Positions 33,665 to 42,521 of a stretch of 64,000 bases of DNA are shown piece by piece. A model generated the notes under the pieces. The model saw only the letters and a list, made by a program, of their open reading frames with translations, did not search any database and was not told the origin of the DNA. Within the stretch, counting starts at the first letter, position 1; the number at the start of each line of letters is the position of its first letter. Origin of the DNA: Algibacter miyuki. Lineage in GTDB: Bacteria > Bacteroidota > Bacteroidia > Flavobacteriales > Flavobacteriaceae. Made by a program: the position numbers and the translations under genes. Location: NCBI RefSeq assembly GCF_030409805.1, contig NZ_JAUFQP010000007.1:1-64000 (forward strand), given 5' to 3'.

Positions 33665-33766
33665 CTTAAAAACACCAAACAATTAGTCTGTCAAAATTAA
33701 TAATTTACATCCTCTAAAACATTTTTTTTCTATTTATATTATTAATTTAGTGCAAAACTTTAAAAA

Positions 33767-34855
33767 ATGGCAAAGAATAGTATACTGAACGAAAAGTCTA
33801 TGGACTTTCTTGAAAAATATTTGAATAATGCAGCGCCTACTGGCTACGAATGGGAAGGGCAAAAAATATGGATGGATTATTTAAAACCTTATGTTGACAC
33901 CTTTATTACAGATACCTATGGTACGGCTGTGGGAGTGATTAATCCTGATGCAAAATACAAAGTCGTTATTGAAGGACATGCTGATGAAATTTCGTGGTAT
34001 GTAAATTATATTTCTGATGACGGACTAATTTACGTGATTAGAAACGGTGGTAGTGACCATCAAATTGCACCGAGTAAAATTGTAAATATCCATACAAAGA
34101 ATGGCATTGTAAAAGGTGTTTTTGGATGGCCAGCAATACATACTAGAAATAAAGCAAAGGAAGAAGCACCAAAACCTGATAATATTTTTATCGACTGTGG
34201 TTGTAAAACTAAAGAAGAGGTTGAAAACTTAGGCGTTCATGTGGGGTGTGTAATTACCTATCCAGATGAATTTCATATTTTAAATGGCGACAAATTTGTT
34301 TGTCGTGCATTAGATAACCGTATGGGTGGTTTTATGATTGCTGAAGTAGCGCGTTTACTAAAAGAGAACAAAAAAGAGTTGCCTTTTGGATTGTACATTA
34401 CAAATTCTGTACAAGAAGAAATTGGTTTACGTGGTGCCGAAATGATTACCCAAACCATTAAACCAAACGTGGCTATTGTTACCGATGTAACGCACGATAC
34501 CACAACACCAATGATTGAAAAGAAAACGCAAGGAGACTTACAACTTGGTAGCGGACCTGTAATTGCTTACGCTCCTGCTGTACAGCAAAAATTACGCGAT
34601 TTAATTACAGAAACAGCCGAAGCTAAAGGTATTCCTTTTCAACGTTCTGCACTTTCTAGAGCTACGGGAACAGATACCGATGCTTTTGCTTATAGTAATG
34701 GCGGTGTCGCTTCAGCTTTAATTTCTTTACCACTTAGGTACATGCATACCACGGTAGAAATGGTGCATAGAGATGATGTTGAAAACGTTATTAAAATGAT
34801 TTACGAAACATTATTGAACATTAAAGATGGCGAAACATTTAGTTATTTCGACTAA
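33767..34855 (+). CDS. M42-family metallopeptidase
   Basis: 362 residues, dinuclear metal aminopeptidase of the glutamyl aminopeptidase / endoglucanase M type. Visible metal and catalytic segments are IEGHADEISWYV, ALDNRMGGF, NSVQEEIGLRGAEM and IVTDVTHDTTTP, with HTTVEMVHRDDVEN near the end. Cytosolic, forms tetrahedral dodecamers in relatives. Single gene followed by a terminator. Confidence 0.94.
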   Translation: MAKNSILNEKSMDFLEKYLNNAAPTGYEWEGQKIWMDYLKPYVDTFITDTYGTAVGVINPDAKYKVVIEGHADEISWYVNYISDDGLIYVIRNGGSDHQIAPSKIVNIHTKNGIVKGVFGWPAIHTRNKAKEEAPKPDNIFIDCGCKTKEEVENLGVHVGCVITYPDEFHILNGDKFVCRALDNRMGGFMIAEVARLLKENKKELPFGLYITNSVQEEIGLRGAEMITQTIKPNVAIVTDVTHDTTTPMIEKKTQGDLQLGSGPVIAYAPAVQQKLRDLITETAEAKGIPFQRSALSRATGTDTDAFAYSNGGVASALISLPLRYMHTTVEMVHRDDVENVIKMIYETLLNIKDGETFSYFD

Positions 34856-34876
34856 TTAAAATTGAATATAAAACAC

Positions 34877-34904
34877 AAAAGCCTCATGTAAATGGGGCTT
34901 TTTT
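34877..34904 (+). terminator. Rho-independent terminator after the M42 peptidase
   Basis: AAAAGCCTC/GGGGCTTTT stem followed by T residues, 22 bases after the stop. Confidence 0.85.
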
Positions 34905-34915
34905 AATCTGAATAT

Positions 34916-35464
34916 ATGGACGAATATATCGATATTGTATCCGAAAATGGTGAACCAACAGGAAAGGTAGCTTTAAAATCTGAGGCGCATAAAAACGGCT
35001 GGTTTCACAACACGATCCATCTTTGGTTATTTACTAAAAAAGGTGAAGTTTTACTGCAACAACGTTCTCATAAAAAAGCAATTTATCCGCTACTTTGGGA
35101 TGTGTCAGCTGCCGGCCATATCGATGCTGGCGAATCTATAGAAACCGCTGCCATACGCGAAACTCATGAAGAATTAGGCTTATTACTTAAACCGAGTGAT
35201 TTAACTAAAATTGGAATAAACAAGCACAAAACAGCTTATGCCGACGGAGCTATTCAGGATAATGAATTTCATCACGTATTTATTGCTGAATTAAAAATCG
35301 ACATCACAAAACTCACTCCACAAGAGGAAGAGGTAGAAGCTTTAAAACTAGTTTCTTTCAATCAGTTTAAACTGCATTTAGAAAACAGTACCGACAATCA
35401 TTTCATAGCTTCGAACAAAGCCTACTACCAATTTGTACTCGATAAAATAAAGGCAGAAATTTAA
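34916..35464 (+). CDS. NUDIX hydrolase
   Basis: 182 residues. The NUDIX box GHIDAGESIETAAIRETHEELGL is intact, with the REx2EE metal ligands. N-terminal DEYIDIVSENGEPTGKVALKSEAHKNGWFH resembles the YfcD and isopentenyl-diphosphate isomerase-like group. Hydrolyses a nucleoside-diphosphate-linked substrate that cannot be named from sequence. Confidence 0.92.
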   Translation: MDEYIDIVSENGEPTGKVALKSEAHKNGWFHNTIHLWLFTKKGEVLLQQRSHKKAIYPLLWDVSAAGHIDAGESIETAAIRETHEELGLLLKPSDLTKIGINKHKTAYADGAIQDNEFHHVFIAELKIDITKLTPQEEEVEALKLVSFNQFKLHLENSTDNHFIASNKAYYQFVLDKIKAEI

Positions 35465-35500
35465 TTTATTCCTCGAAAACCACATTTAAAACACTCTTTA

Positions 35501-36181
35501 ATGGCATTACTTTTATCTGCTCTTGCGCCTATTTTTATAGTTATTATTTACATCTATATCAAAGATAAATACGAGAAAGAGCCAAAACGCCTCATGCTTA
35601 TCGCTTTTTTGTTAGGCGCTGTAATTAGCATTATTATTACCACGATAATGTATTATGTTTTTGATATTATTTTACCACTCCCAGACCATACGAGTGTAAT
35701 GCAACAATTTATTAAAGCCTTTTTTGTTGTTGGCCTAACGGAAGAATTTAGTAAATATATTATTGTAAGGTATTTTTCCCAAACTCGAAAAGCCTTTAAC
35801 GAACCTTTTGATGGTATTGTATATGCCGTAATGGTATCCATGGGTTTTGCGGCTACCGAAAACATTGCTTATGTTCTTGAAAGCGGTTTTGAAACAGCTT
35901 TTTTACGTGCTATAACCGCTGTTCCGGCTCATGCTACTTTCGGTATTTTAATGGGTTATTTTATGGGGAAAGCTAAATTTTCTAATAACAAAATAGTATT
36001 AAACTTAACAGGTTTACTCCTCGCTATTATTTTTCATGGTGCTTACGATTTTTTCTTATTCATCGATTTTATTCCAGGGATTTGGATAGGTGCATTCGTC
36101 TCTCTTTTCATCGGAATTTTACTTTCTAGAAAAGCTATAAAACAACATCAAAAAGACTCTATTTTCAAAAACAGACACTAA
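35501..36181 (+). CDS. PrsW-family intramembrane metalloprotease
   Basis: 226 residues with about eight helices. Catalytic motifs of the PrsW/CPBP-like group: GLTEEFSKY (EExxK), GFAATENIAY (ExxxN), AVPAHATFGILMGY and FHGAYDFFLF (histidines). PrsW in Bacillus cleaves an anti-sigma factor; here the substrate is unknown. Confidence 0.9.
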   Translation: MALLLSALAPIFIVIIYIYIKDKYEKEPKRLMLIAFLLGAVISIIITTIMYYVFDIILPLPDHTSVMQQFIKAFFVVGLTEEFSKYIIVRYFSQTRKAFNEPFDGIVYAVMVSMGFAATENIAYVLESGFETAFLRAITAVPAHATFGILMGYFMGKAKFSNNKIVLNLTGLLLAIIFHGAYDFFLFIDFIPGIWIGAFVSLFIGILLSRKAIKQHQKDSIFKNRH

Positions 36182-36222
36182 ACCTATCAATTATTAACAG
36201 CACACAACTTATACATTGCTTG

Positions 36223-36309
36223 TAATTTTGCAGGAGAGAGGTTAAGTTCGTCGAAAGACGATTAAACTTTAGGGACTTAAAAGCTATCTGTTTACAGGTA
36301 GCTTTTTTT
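36223..36309 (+). ncRNA. Candidate structured small RNA
   Basis: TAATTTTG at 36223-36230 fits the TAnnTTTG box. It is followed by a transcript-sized segment with a stem AAGTT/AACTT enclosing CGTC-GAAA-GACG (36244-36269, GNRA tetraloop) and then a strong terminator (GCTATCTGT/ACAGGTAGC plus seven T, 36279-36309). No ORF. The 75-80 base product could be a small RNA, or a leader whose terminator controls the downstream sensor gene. I cannot assign it to a named family. Confidence 0.5.
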
Positions 36310-36433
36310 ATGCGTTCTATTTCGCAAGCGGGCTAGTTCCTTCATAATCTTCAGTTTATTTATCAACATTATCAATCAAAAGTTAAGTATTTTATGATTT
36401 CTTTAATGTATTTTTAAATATATTTCTACCAAC

Positions 36434-39163
36434 ATGATAAAAACAAAGGCTTTTCTATTTTTCGCTATACTTACGCTATGCTTTTCTTGCACTAATGATG
36501 ATGAAAAAAAATATCGAATAGGCTTTTCGCAATGTATTAGTAAAGATGATTGGAGAAAGGTTATGGACCATGAAATGATAGTAGAAGCGTCATTAAATGA
36601 AGATATCGATTTAACTATTTTTCAAGCTAATGAAGATATAGAAATTCAGAAATCACAAATTGAAACCATGATAAACGATGGCTTTGATGTGATTATAATA
36701 TCCCCTTTAAGACCAGACCCTCTTGTCTCATTAATTGAAAAGGCTTATGATAAAGGGATTCCTGTTATTATCGTGGACCGAAAAATTAATTCGCAAAAAT
36801 TCACCGCTTATGTTGGAGCGAATAATATTGATGTAGGCCGTATGGCTGCAAAATATATTGCATCGCAAAACAAAGAAAACATCAGTGTTTTAGAAATAAA
36901 AGGAAGTGATAACTCATCGCCTGTTATTGAGCGGCATTTGGGATTTCATCAAATTATAAACAGCGACCCTAATGTTTCTATTAATTATAGTATTAAAGAA
37001 GAAAACCTTCCACAGCGATTACCTCAAATTTTAGACTCACTAAACATAAAACCTATCCATTATGTGTTCGGTTTTAATGACAACATTGCTCATGACGCAT
37101 GGAAAATAACAAAATCTAAAGCAACAGAAAGCTCCATTAAATTTATTGGCGTAGACGGGTTAAATGGAGAAAACAACGGCATCCAACTGGTGCAAAACGG
37201 CGTATTATCTGCAACTGTACTTTATCCTACAGGAGGAGACGAAGCTTTAAAAATTGCTGTAAAAATTTTACGTAATGAAAAAGTAGACAAAAACAATATA
37301 TTAAACACAACAATAATTGACTTTAGAAATGCTGAAATAATGAAAAATCAGTATGACAAAATTAACAAACACCAGTATGAAATAGAAAGTCAGCAAGAAA
37401 AAATAAAACTACAAAAGCAAACCTATTCTACACAAAGCAATATCCTAAAGTTACTTCTAGGGTTACTTATTATTAGTTTACTTTTAGTTGTTTTTAGTAT
37501 TTATTCAGCATACAGCAACCAAAAGAAAAAGCGAGAATTAGAAATACGCAATAAGAAAATTACCACTCAAAGGAATCAAATAAAAAAAATAGCGCAAGAA
37601 ATTAAAATAAGTAATGAAGCTAAAGTAAACTTCTTTACAGGCTTATCACATGAATTTAAAACCCCTATCACTCTAATTTTATCATCAATTGAATCTTTAT
37701 CCGAAAACAAAACACTAAAAGACAATAAACTATCTCGTGAAGTTGGATTAATTTTCAATAACTCAAAACGACTACTGCGACTGATAAACCAACTACTAGA
37801 CTTCAGAAAAATAGAAGATCGAAAATTCATTTTAAAAGCGTCTGAAACCAATTTAATCAAGTTTTCTAATCTCATTTTTAACGACTTTAAACGCGAGGCT
37901 CAAAAACGAAATATTACTTTTTCAATTGAAACAGATAATGAAGACCTAAACCTTTTTATTGATAGAAATTTAATGGATAAAGTCTATTTCAACTTACTAT
38001 CCAACGCTTTTAAATTTACGCCCAATAACGGTTCTATTAGTATAAAAATTCATGACATTCCAGAAATAAACCAGGTAAAAATTCATTTTAAAGATTCGGG
38101 TATTGGTATACCTACTTCAGAAATGAATCAGGTTTTTTCTGCCTTCTACCAAGGCTCGAACAATAATAAATCGAGTTCCGGTATAGGCCTACACTTATCC
38201 AAGGAATTTGTAGAACTTCATAAAGGATCCATTGAGGTAAAATCTAAGCATGGAACAGAGTTTATAGTCACGTTATACAAAGGTCAGGCCCACTTAAGCA
38301 CTGATGAAATTGTTTATGATCCCGATATTATTGAGGAAACCGTTTTAAGCTTTAATGATGGTTATGAAGACGAGGTGTTTTTACAAAATCAACCCACACA
38401 GTCCGGCGATCACTATTCCATTTTAATAATTGAAGACAACCTAGATTTAGCCAACTATTTACACGGAAAACTATCGAAAGACTACCACATACATCTATCC
38501 GATGGCTCTGACGCTATTGAAAAAGCTATTGAAACCATTCCTGATATTATCATGTGCGATATTAATGTCTCTGGTAGTCTCGATGGTTTCGAAATATGCA
38601 AAACATTAAAAACCGATTTACGAACGTCTCACATTCCAAACATTATCCTTACAGCTTTAAACAATAAAGAATCATACATCCAAGGACTTCAATCGGGAGC
38701 CGATTTATTTTTAACTAAACCTTTTAGCTTTGCTATTCTGCAACAATCGATTAAAAGTTTACTTTATAATCGAGAAAAGTTACGTTACTATTTTATAAAC
38801 AACATCCATAAAGTTGATACAGAACAAAATTTTGGTTTACTAGAACAGGATTTTATTTCCAAAATCAACAAACACATTGAAGAACATATAGACAACTCTA
38901 AATTCTCGGTAGAACAACTCGCCGAGCATTTAAACATCTCTCGGGTTCAGCTCTATAGAAAAATGAAAGCTATTTTAGGCGTTAGTATTAGCGATTATAT
39001 TCAGAGCAGAAGACTAGAAAAAGCAAAACACTTACTCGATAACACCAGTCTTACCATTTCTGAGATAGCTTATGCTACAGGTTTTTCTTCTCCCAATTAC
39101 TTTTCTACAAGTTTTAAAAACAAATACCAAAAAACACCAAAAAAATACAGATCAAACACCTAA
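36434..39163 (+). CDS. Hybrid two-component system regulator (HTCS), fructose-sensor type
   Basis: 909 residues joining all two-component parts. Lipoprotein-like signal (FFAILTLCFSC), periplasmic sugar-binding domain of the LacI/Peripla_BP_4 type (about 25-300, FGFNDNIAHDAW, FIGVDGLNG), one membrane helix (about 338-360), HisKA with H406 (GLSHEFKTPIT), HATPase (LLSNAFKFT, DSGIGIP, SSGIGLHLSKEFVELH), receiver with D709 (IIMCDINVSGSLDGFE), and a C-terminal AraC helix-turn-helix (about 800-905). The layout with a PBP-type sensor is that of Bacteroides BT1754, which binds fructose and drives fructan genes. It lies upstream of such genes here. Confidence 0.94.
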   Translation: MIKTKAFLFFAILTLCFSCTNDDEKKYRIGFSQCISKDDWRKVMDHEMIVEASLNEDIDLTIFQANEDIEIQKSQIETMINDGFDVIIISPLRPDPLVSLIEKAYDKGIPVIIVDRKINSQKFTAYVGANNIDVGRMAAKYIASQNKENISVLEIKGSDNSSPVIERHLGFHQIINSDPNVSINYSIKEENLPQRLPQILDSLNIKPIHYVFGFNDNIAHDAWKITKSKATESSIKFIGVDGLNGENNGIQLVQNGVLSATVLYPTGGDEALKIAVKILRNEKVDKNNILNTTIIDFRNAEIMKNQYDKINKHQYEIESQQEKIKLQKQTYSTQSNILKLLLGLLIISLLLVVFSIYSAYSNQKKKRELEIRNKKITTQRNQIKKIAQEIKISNEAKVNFFTGLSHEFKTPITLILSSIESLSENKTLKDNKLSREVGLIFNNSKRLLRLINQLLDFRKIEDRKFILKASETNLIKFSNLIFNDFKREAQKRNITFSIETDNEDLNLFIDRNLMDKVYFNLLSNAFKFTPNNGSISIKIHDIPEINQVKIHFKDSGIGIPTSEMNQVFSAFYQGSNNNKSSSGIGLHLSKEFVELHKGSIEVKSKHGTEFIVTLYKGQAHLSTDEIVYDPDIIEETVLSFNDGYEDEVFLQNQPTQSGDHYSILIIEDNLDLANYLHGKLSKDYHIHLSDGSDAIEKAIETIPDIIMCDINVSGSLDGFEICKTLKTDLRTSHIPNIILTALNNKESYIQGLQSGADLFLTKPFSFAILQQSIKSLLYNREKLRYYFINNIHKVDTEQNFGLLEQDFISKINKHIEEHIDNSKFSVEQLAEHLNISRVQLYRKMKAILGVSISDYIQSRRLEKAKHLLDNTSLTISEIAYATGFSSPNYFSTSFKNKYQKTPKKYRSNT

Positions 39164-39546
39164 ATTAGTTCCACTTTACACTAGAATACCTACTTTTTAA
39201 AACAACTTACCACTGCGATATTCATAAAAACACAGGCTGATTATCATCAAAGTAGCAGTATTTCTTACTGAATTTTACCATTTTAGCAATGCGTATTATT
39301 AAAATCACCTCCGCTTAGCTACTAAAAGAAGGGTAACATAGTTACATTTTTATACTTTTATGTAACATTACCTACATTTCACTTTGCACTTCCATTTTTA
39401 AAAAAAGAAAAAACCTCAACAATAACAATACTTCCCGTGCTTTCTCACTTTAACTTTAACAAACTTATAACTTATTGATACAAAACTAAAACATGTGGCG
39501 TAATTAAAAATATACATTGCAATCACTAAACTAATTACACCACCAC
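39164..39546 (+). promoter_or_regulatory. Regulatory region of the fructan locus with direct repeats
   Basis: Gene-free. Two similar blocks, GTAACATAGTTACATTT (39333-39349) and GTAACATTACCTACATTT (39362-39379), lie 29-30 bases apart, about three helical turns on one face, as expected for dimeric AraC-type output domains. An ACTTTG motif follows immediately (39381-39386). Likely the operator and promoter used by the hybrid regulator. Confidence 0.55.
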
Positions 39547-40872
39547 ATGAATAAAAAAATACTAATATGGTCTGTTACCGCAGCACTTGCAGGATTCTTA
39601 TTTGGCTTTGATACCGTTGTTATATCTGGTGCAGAAAAAAAACTACAAACTTTATGGGGTTCTTCAGATGCTTTTCATGGCATTGTAGTAATAGGAATGG
39701 CATTATGGGGTACTGTTATAGGAGCACTGTTAGGCGCTATTCCAACAAACAAAATTGGACGTAAAAAAACACTCATGTGGATTGGTATTCTATATACCAT
39801 TTCGGCCATTGGTTCTGCCTTTGCTAACGACCCAATTACCTTTGCTATATTCCGATTTATTGGAGGTTTAGGAGTTGGTGCTTCCACTATTGCGGCACCT
39901 GCCTATATATCGGAAATTGCCCCAGCTAAAGATCGCGGTAAACTCGTTGGCCTCTATCAATTTAATATTGTTTTTGGTATTCTTATAGCCTTCTTATCTA
40001 ACTATCTTTTAAATGGTTTAGGCGAAAATGCTTGGCGATGGATGGTTGGCGTTGAAGCTATTCCTGCTGTAATTTACACCCTTTTCACACTGACATTACC
40101 AAAAAGCCCAAGATGGTTACTTACTAAGTTTAGAAATTCAGAAGCAAAACAAGTATTTCAAATTATTAGTCCCGATTTAGACCCGGAAAAACTAATGCTT
40201 GAAATAAAAACCGAAATGGAAAATACAGTAGCCAATGAAAACATCTTTCTTAAAAAGTATAGATTCCCATTAATATTGGCTTTTCTAATCGCTTTTTTCA
40301 ATCAACTATCTGGAATTAACGCTTTACTTTATTACGCGCCTCGAATTTTAGAAGAAGCTGGACTTGGCGAAAGCACAGCCTTACTTAGTAGTATTGGCGT
40401 TGGAGTAACCAATATGGTTTTTACTCTTTTGGGCGTTTTCTTAATTGATAGACTCGGCAGAAAACAACTTATGTACATCTGCTCGTTTGGCTATATTATA
40501 TCGTTATCCTTAGTTTCCGCAGCCTTCTTTTTAAATTGGGAAGGTAGCGCCGTACCTGTTTTTTTATTCATGTTTATTGCCGCACATGCTATTGGGCAAG
40601 GCACTGTAATATGGGTGTTTATTTCTGAAATTTTCCCGAACCATTTACGAGGATCAGGCCAAGCTTTTGGCAGCTCGGTACATTGGGTATTAGCTGCAAT
40701 TGTGCCGTCATTAGTCCCCATACTTTTCTCTACTGTTGGAGCTGGCGTGGTTTTTTTAGTCTTTGCCATAATGATGGTTTTTCAATTGCTATTCGTAGTC
40801 TTTATGATGCCCGAAACAAAAGGCGTTTCATTGGAAGATCTAAGTAAAAAATTAATCAATAAATATAACTAA
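39547..40872 (+). CDS. MFS sugar porter, probable fructose/hexose uptake
   Basis: 441 residues, 12 helices, sugar porter subfamily. Motifs: NKIGRKKTL loop between helices 2 and 3, RFIGGLGVGASTIAAPAYISEIAPAKDRGKL, LPKSPRWLL, the QLSGINALLYYAPRI sugar site and a final PETKG. Located in the inner membrane, it would import the monosaccharide released by the GH32 enzyme. First gene of the inferred operon; GH32 follows after 18 bases. Confidence 0.93.
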   Translation: MNKKILIWSVTAALAGFLFGFDTVVISGAEKKLQTLWGSSDAFHGIVVIGMALWGTVIGALLGAIPTNKIGRKKTLMWIGILYTISAIGSAFANDPITFAIFRFIGGLGVGASTIAAPAYISEIAPAKDRGKLVGLYQFNIVFGILIAFLSNYLLNGLGENAWRWMVGVEAIPAVIYTLFTLTLPKSPRWLLTKFRNSEAKQVFQIISPDLDPEKLMLEIKTEMENTVANENIFLKKYRFPLILAFLIAFFNQLSGINALLYYAPRILEEAGLGESTALLSSIGVGVTNMVFTLLGVFLIDRLGRKQLMYICSFGYIISLSLVSAAFFLNWEGSAVPVFLFMFIAAHAIGQGTVIWVFISEIFPNHLRGSGQAFGSSVHWVLAAIVPSLVPILFSTVGAGVVFLVFAIMMVFQLLFVVFMMPETKGVSLEDLSKKLINKYN

Positions 40873-40890
40873 CCTAAAAACTATCTCATC

Positions 40891-42504
40891 ATGAACATTT
40901 TAAAACTCGGTAAATCTGTATTAATGATTCTCTTTGTTTTCGGAATCATAGGTTGTAAAAAAACAAGTGATACAAAGCAAACAACAGAAAACACAACACT
41001 TTCCACCCCCCAAATAAGTACGGAAGAATCACTTTATAGACCAAATTTTCATTTTACACCAAAGAAAGCTTGGATGAACGACCCAAATGGTATGTTTTAC
41101 TACAACGGATATTATCATTTATATTTCCAATACCACCCAGAAAGTAGTGTTTGGGGGCCAATGCACTGGGGTCATGCTATAAGCACCGACATGATTAGCT
41201 GGAGAGAACAACCCATTGCTATTTATCCTGACGAATTAGGCACCATTTTCTCTGGTAGTGCTGTAGTTGATATTAGCAATAGTTCCGGTTTTGGTGAAGT
41301 TAGCAAAGCTATTCCTATTGTTGCCATGTATACCAGTTCTAAAAAACTTGGTGAAGGTGATAATTGGAAACAAACACAAAGCATTGCATACAGTAATGAT
41401 GAAGGTAAAACCTTTACCAAATACGATAGCAATCCAGTTATTGATAATGATAATATTAAAGATTTTAGAGATCCTAAAGTTGTTTGGGATGAAGACAGAA
41501 AAAAATGGGTAATGGTACTTGCTGCCGGAGACAACATTATGTTTTACGACTCAAAAGATCTAAAAACCTGGAATTTACTTTCCAATTTCGGTAAAAACAT
41601 TGGCGGTCATGGCGGTGTTTGGGAATGCCCCGATTTATTCAAACTTCCTATAATAGGCACCAACGAATCAAAATGGGTACTATTAGTAAGTATTAATCCT
41701 GGCGGTCCAAATGGCGGAAGTGCTACACAATATTTTGTTGGCGATTTTGATGGCACTCAATTTACTTTGGATAAAGACTTTGAAACCAGCTTAAATAATG
41801 ATCATAATTTCTGGATAGACTTCGGAAGAGACAATTATGCGGGTGTATCATGGTCTAATGCACGCACAAAAGACGGAGGCATATTAATGTTAGGCTGGAT
41901 GTCTAATTGGCATTACGCTCAAAAAGTTCCAACCGAAACTTGGAGGAGCGCCATGACAGTAGCTAGAAAAGTACAACTACAAAAAAATGAAAATGGCTAC
42001 CGATTAATATCAAATCCTGTACAACAACTTGCTAGTTACAGAGGTGAGAAATATAAAAAAGAAAATATAATTATATCGGGCGATACCAAAATCATCGATA
42101 CTAAAACCATTGATTTAGCAAGTGCTGAAATTCAATTTAATATTTCAGATTTAACCGAAACCACATACACCTTCAAACTTGAAAACCAGGCAGGAGAAAA
42201 ACTATTATTTGGTTTCGATAATATTAAAAAAACATTTTTTATAAACAGAAAACAAGCCGGTAACACCACATTTTCCGAAAAATTTGCCGATAGAATCTCC
42301 ATTGCTCCAAGAACATCGAGTAATCAAAATTTATCTGGAACTATACTTCTAGACAAAACCTCAATCGAGTTATTTTTTGATAACGGAGAAACCGTAATGA
42401 CTGAAATTTTCTTTCCAACAGAACCTTTTGAAACGCTAAGCATAAACTCTAACAACCAAGACTTTACGCTTAGTTCTATTGAAATTAATAAACTAAACTT
42501 TTAA
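40891..42504 (+). CDS. Glycoside hydrolase family 32 (levanase/inulinase/sucrase-type) lipoprotein
   Basis: 537 residues, lipoprotein signal with acylation cysteine (VFGIIGC). Five-bladed propeller with all GH32 residues: nucleophile D64 (WMNDPNG), transition-state stabiliser D194 (FRDPKV), acid/base E245 (WECPDL), then a C-terminal beta-sandwich (about 390-535). Releases fructose from fructans or sucrose at the cell surface or in the periplasm. The exact linkage preference cannot be read from sequence. Confidence 0.95.
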   Translation: MNILKLGKSVLMILFVFGIIGCKKTSDTKQTTENTTLSTPQISTEESLYRPNFHFTPKKAWMNDPNGMFYYNGYYHLYFQYHPESSVWGPMHWGHAISTDMISWREQPIAIYPDELGTIFSGSAVVDISNSSGFGEVSKAIPIVAMYTSSKKLGEGDNWKQTQSIAYSNDEGKTFTKYDSNPVIDNDNIKDFRDPKVVWDEDRKKWVMVLAAGDNIMFYDSKDLKTWNLLSNFGKNIGGHGGVWECPDLFKLPIIGTNESKWVLLVSINPGGPNGGSATQYFVGDFDGTQFTLDKDFETSLNNDHNFWIDFGRDNYAGVSWSNARTKDGGILMLGWMSNWHYAQKVPTETWRSAMTVARKVQLQKNENGYRLISNPVQQLASYRGEKYKKENIIISGDTKIIDTKTIDLASAEIQFNISDLTETTYTFKLENQAGEKLLFGFDNIKKTFFINRKQAGNTTFSEKFADRISIAPRTSSNQNLSGTILLDKTSIELFFDNGETVMTEIFFPTEPFETLSINSNNQDFTLSSIEINKLNF

Positions 42505-42521
42505 CTTAAACTAAATTAATT

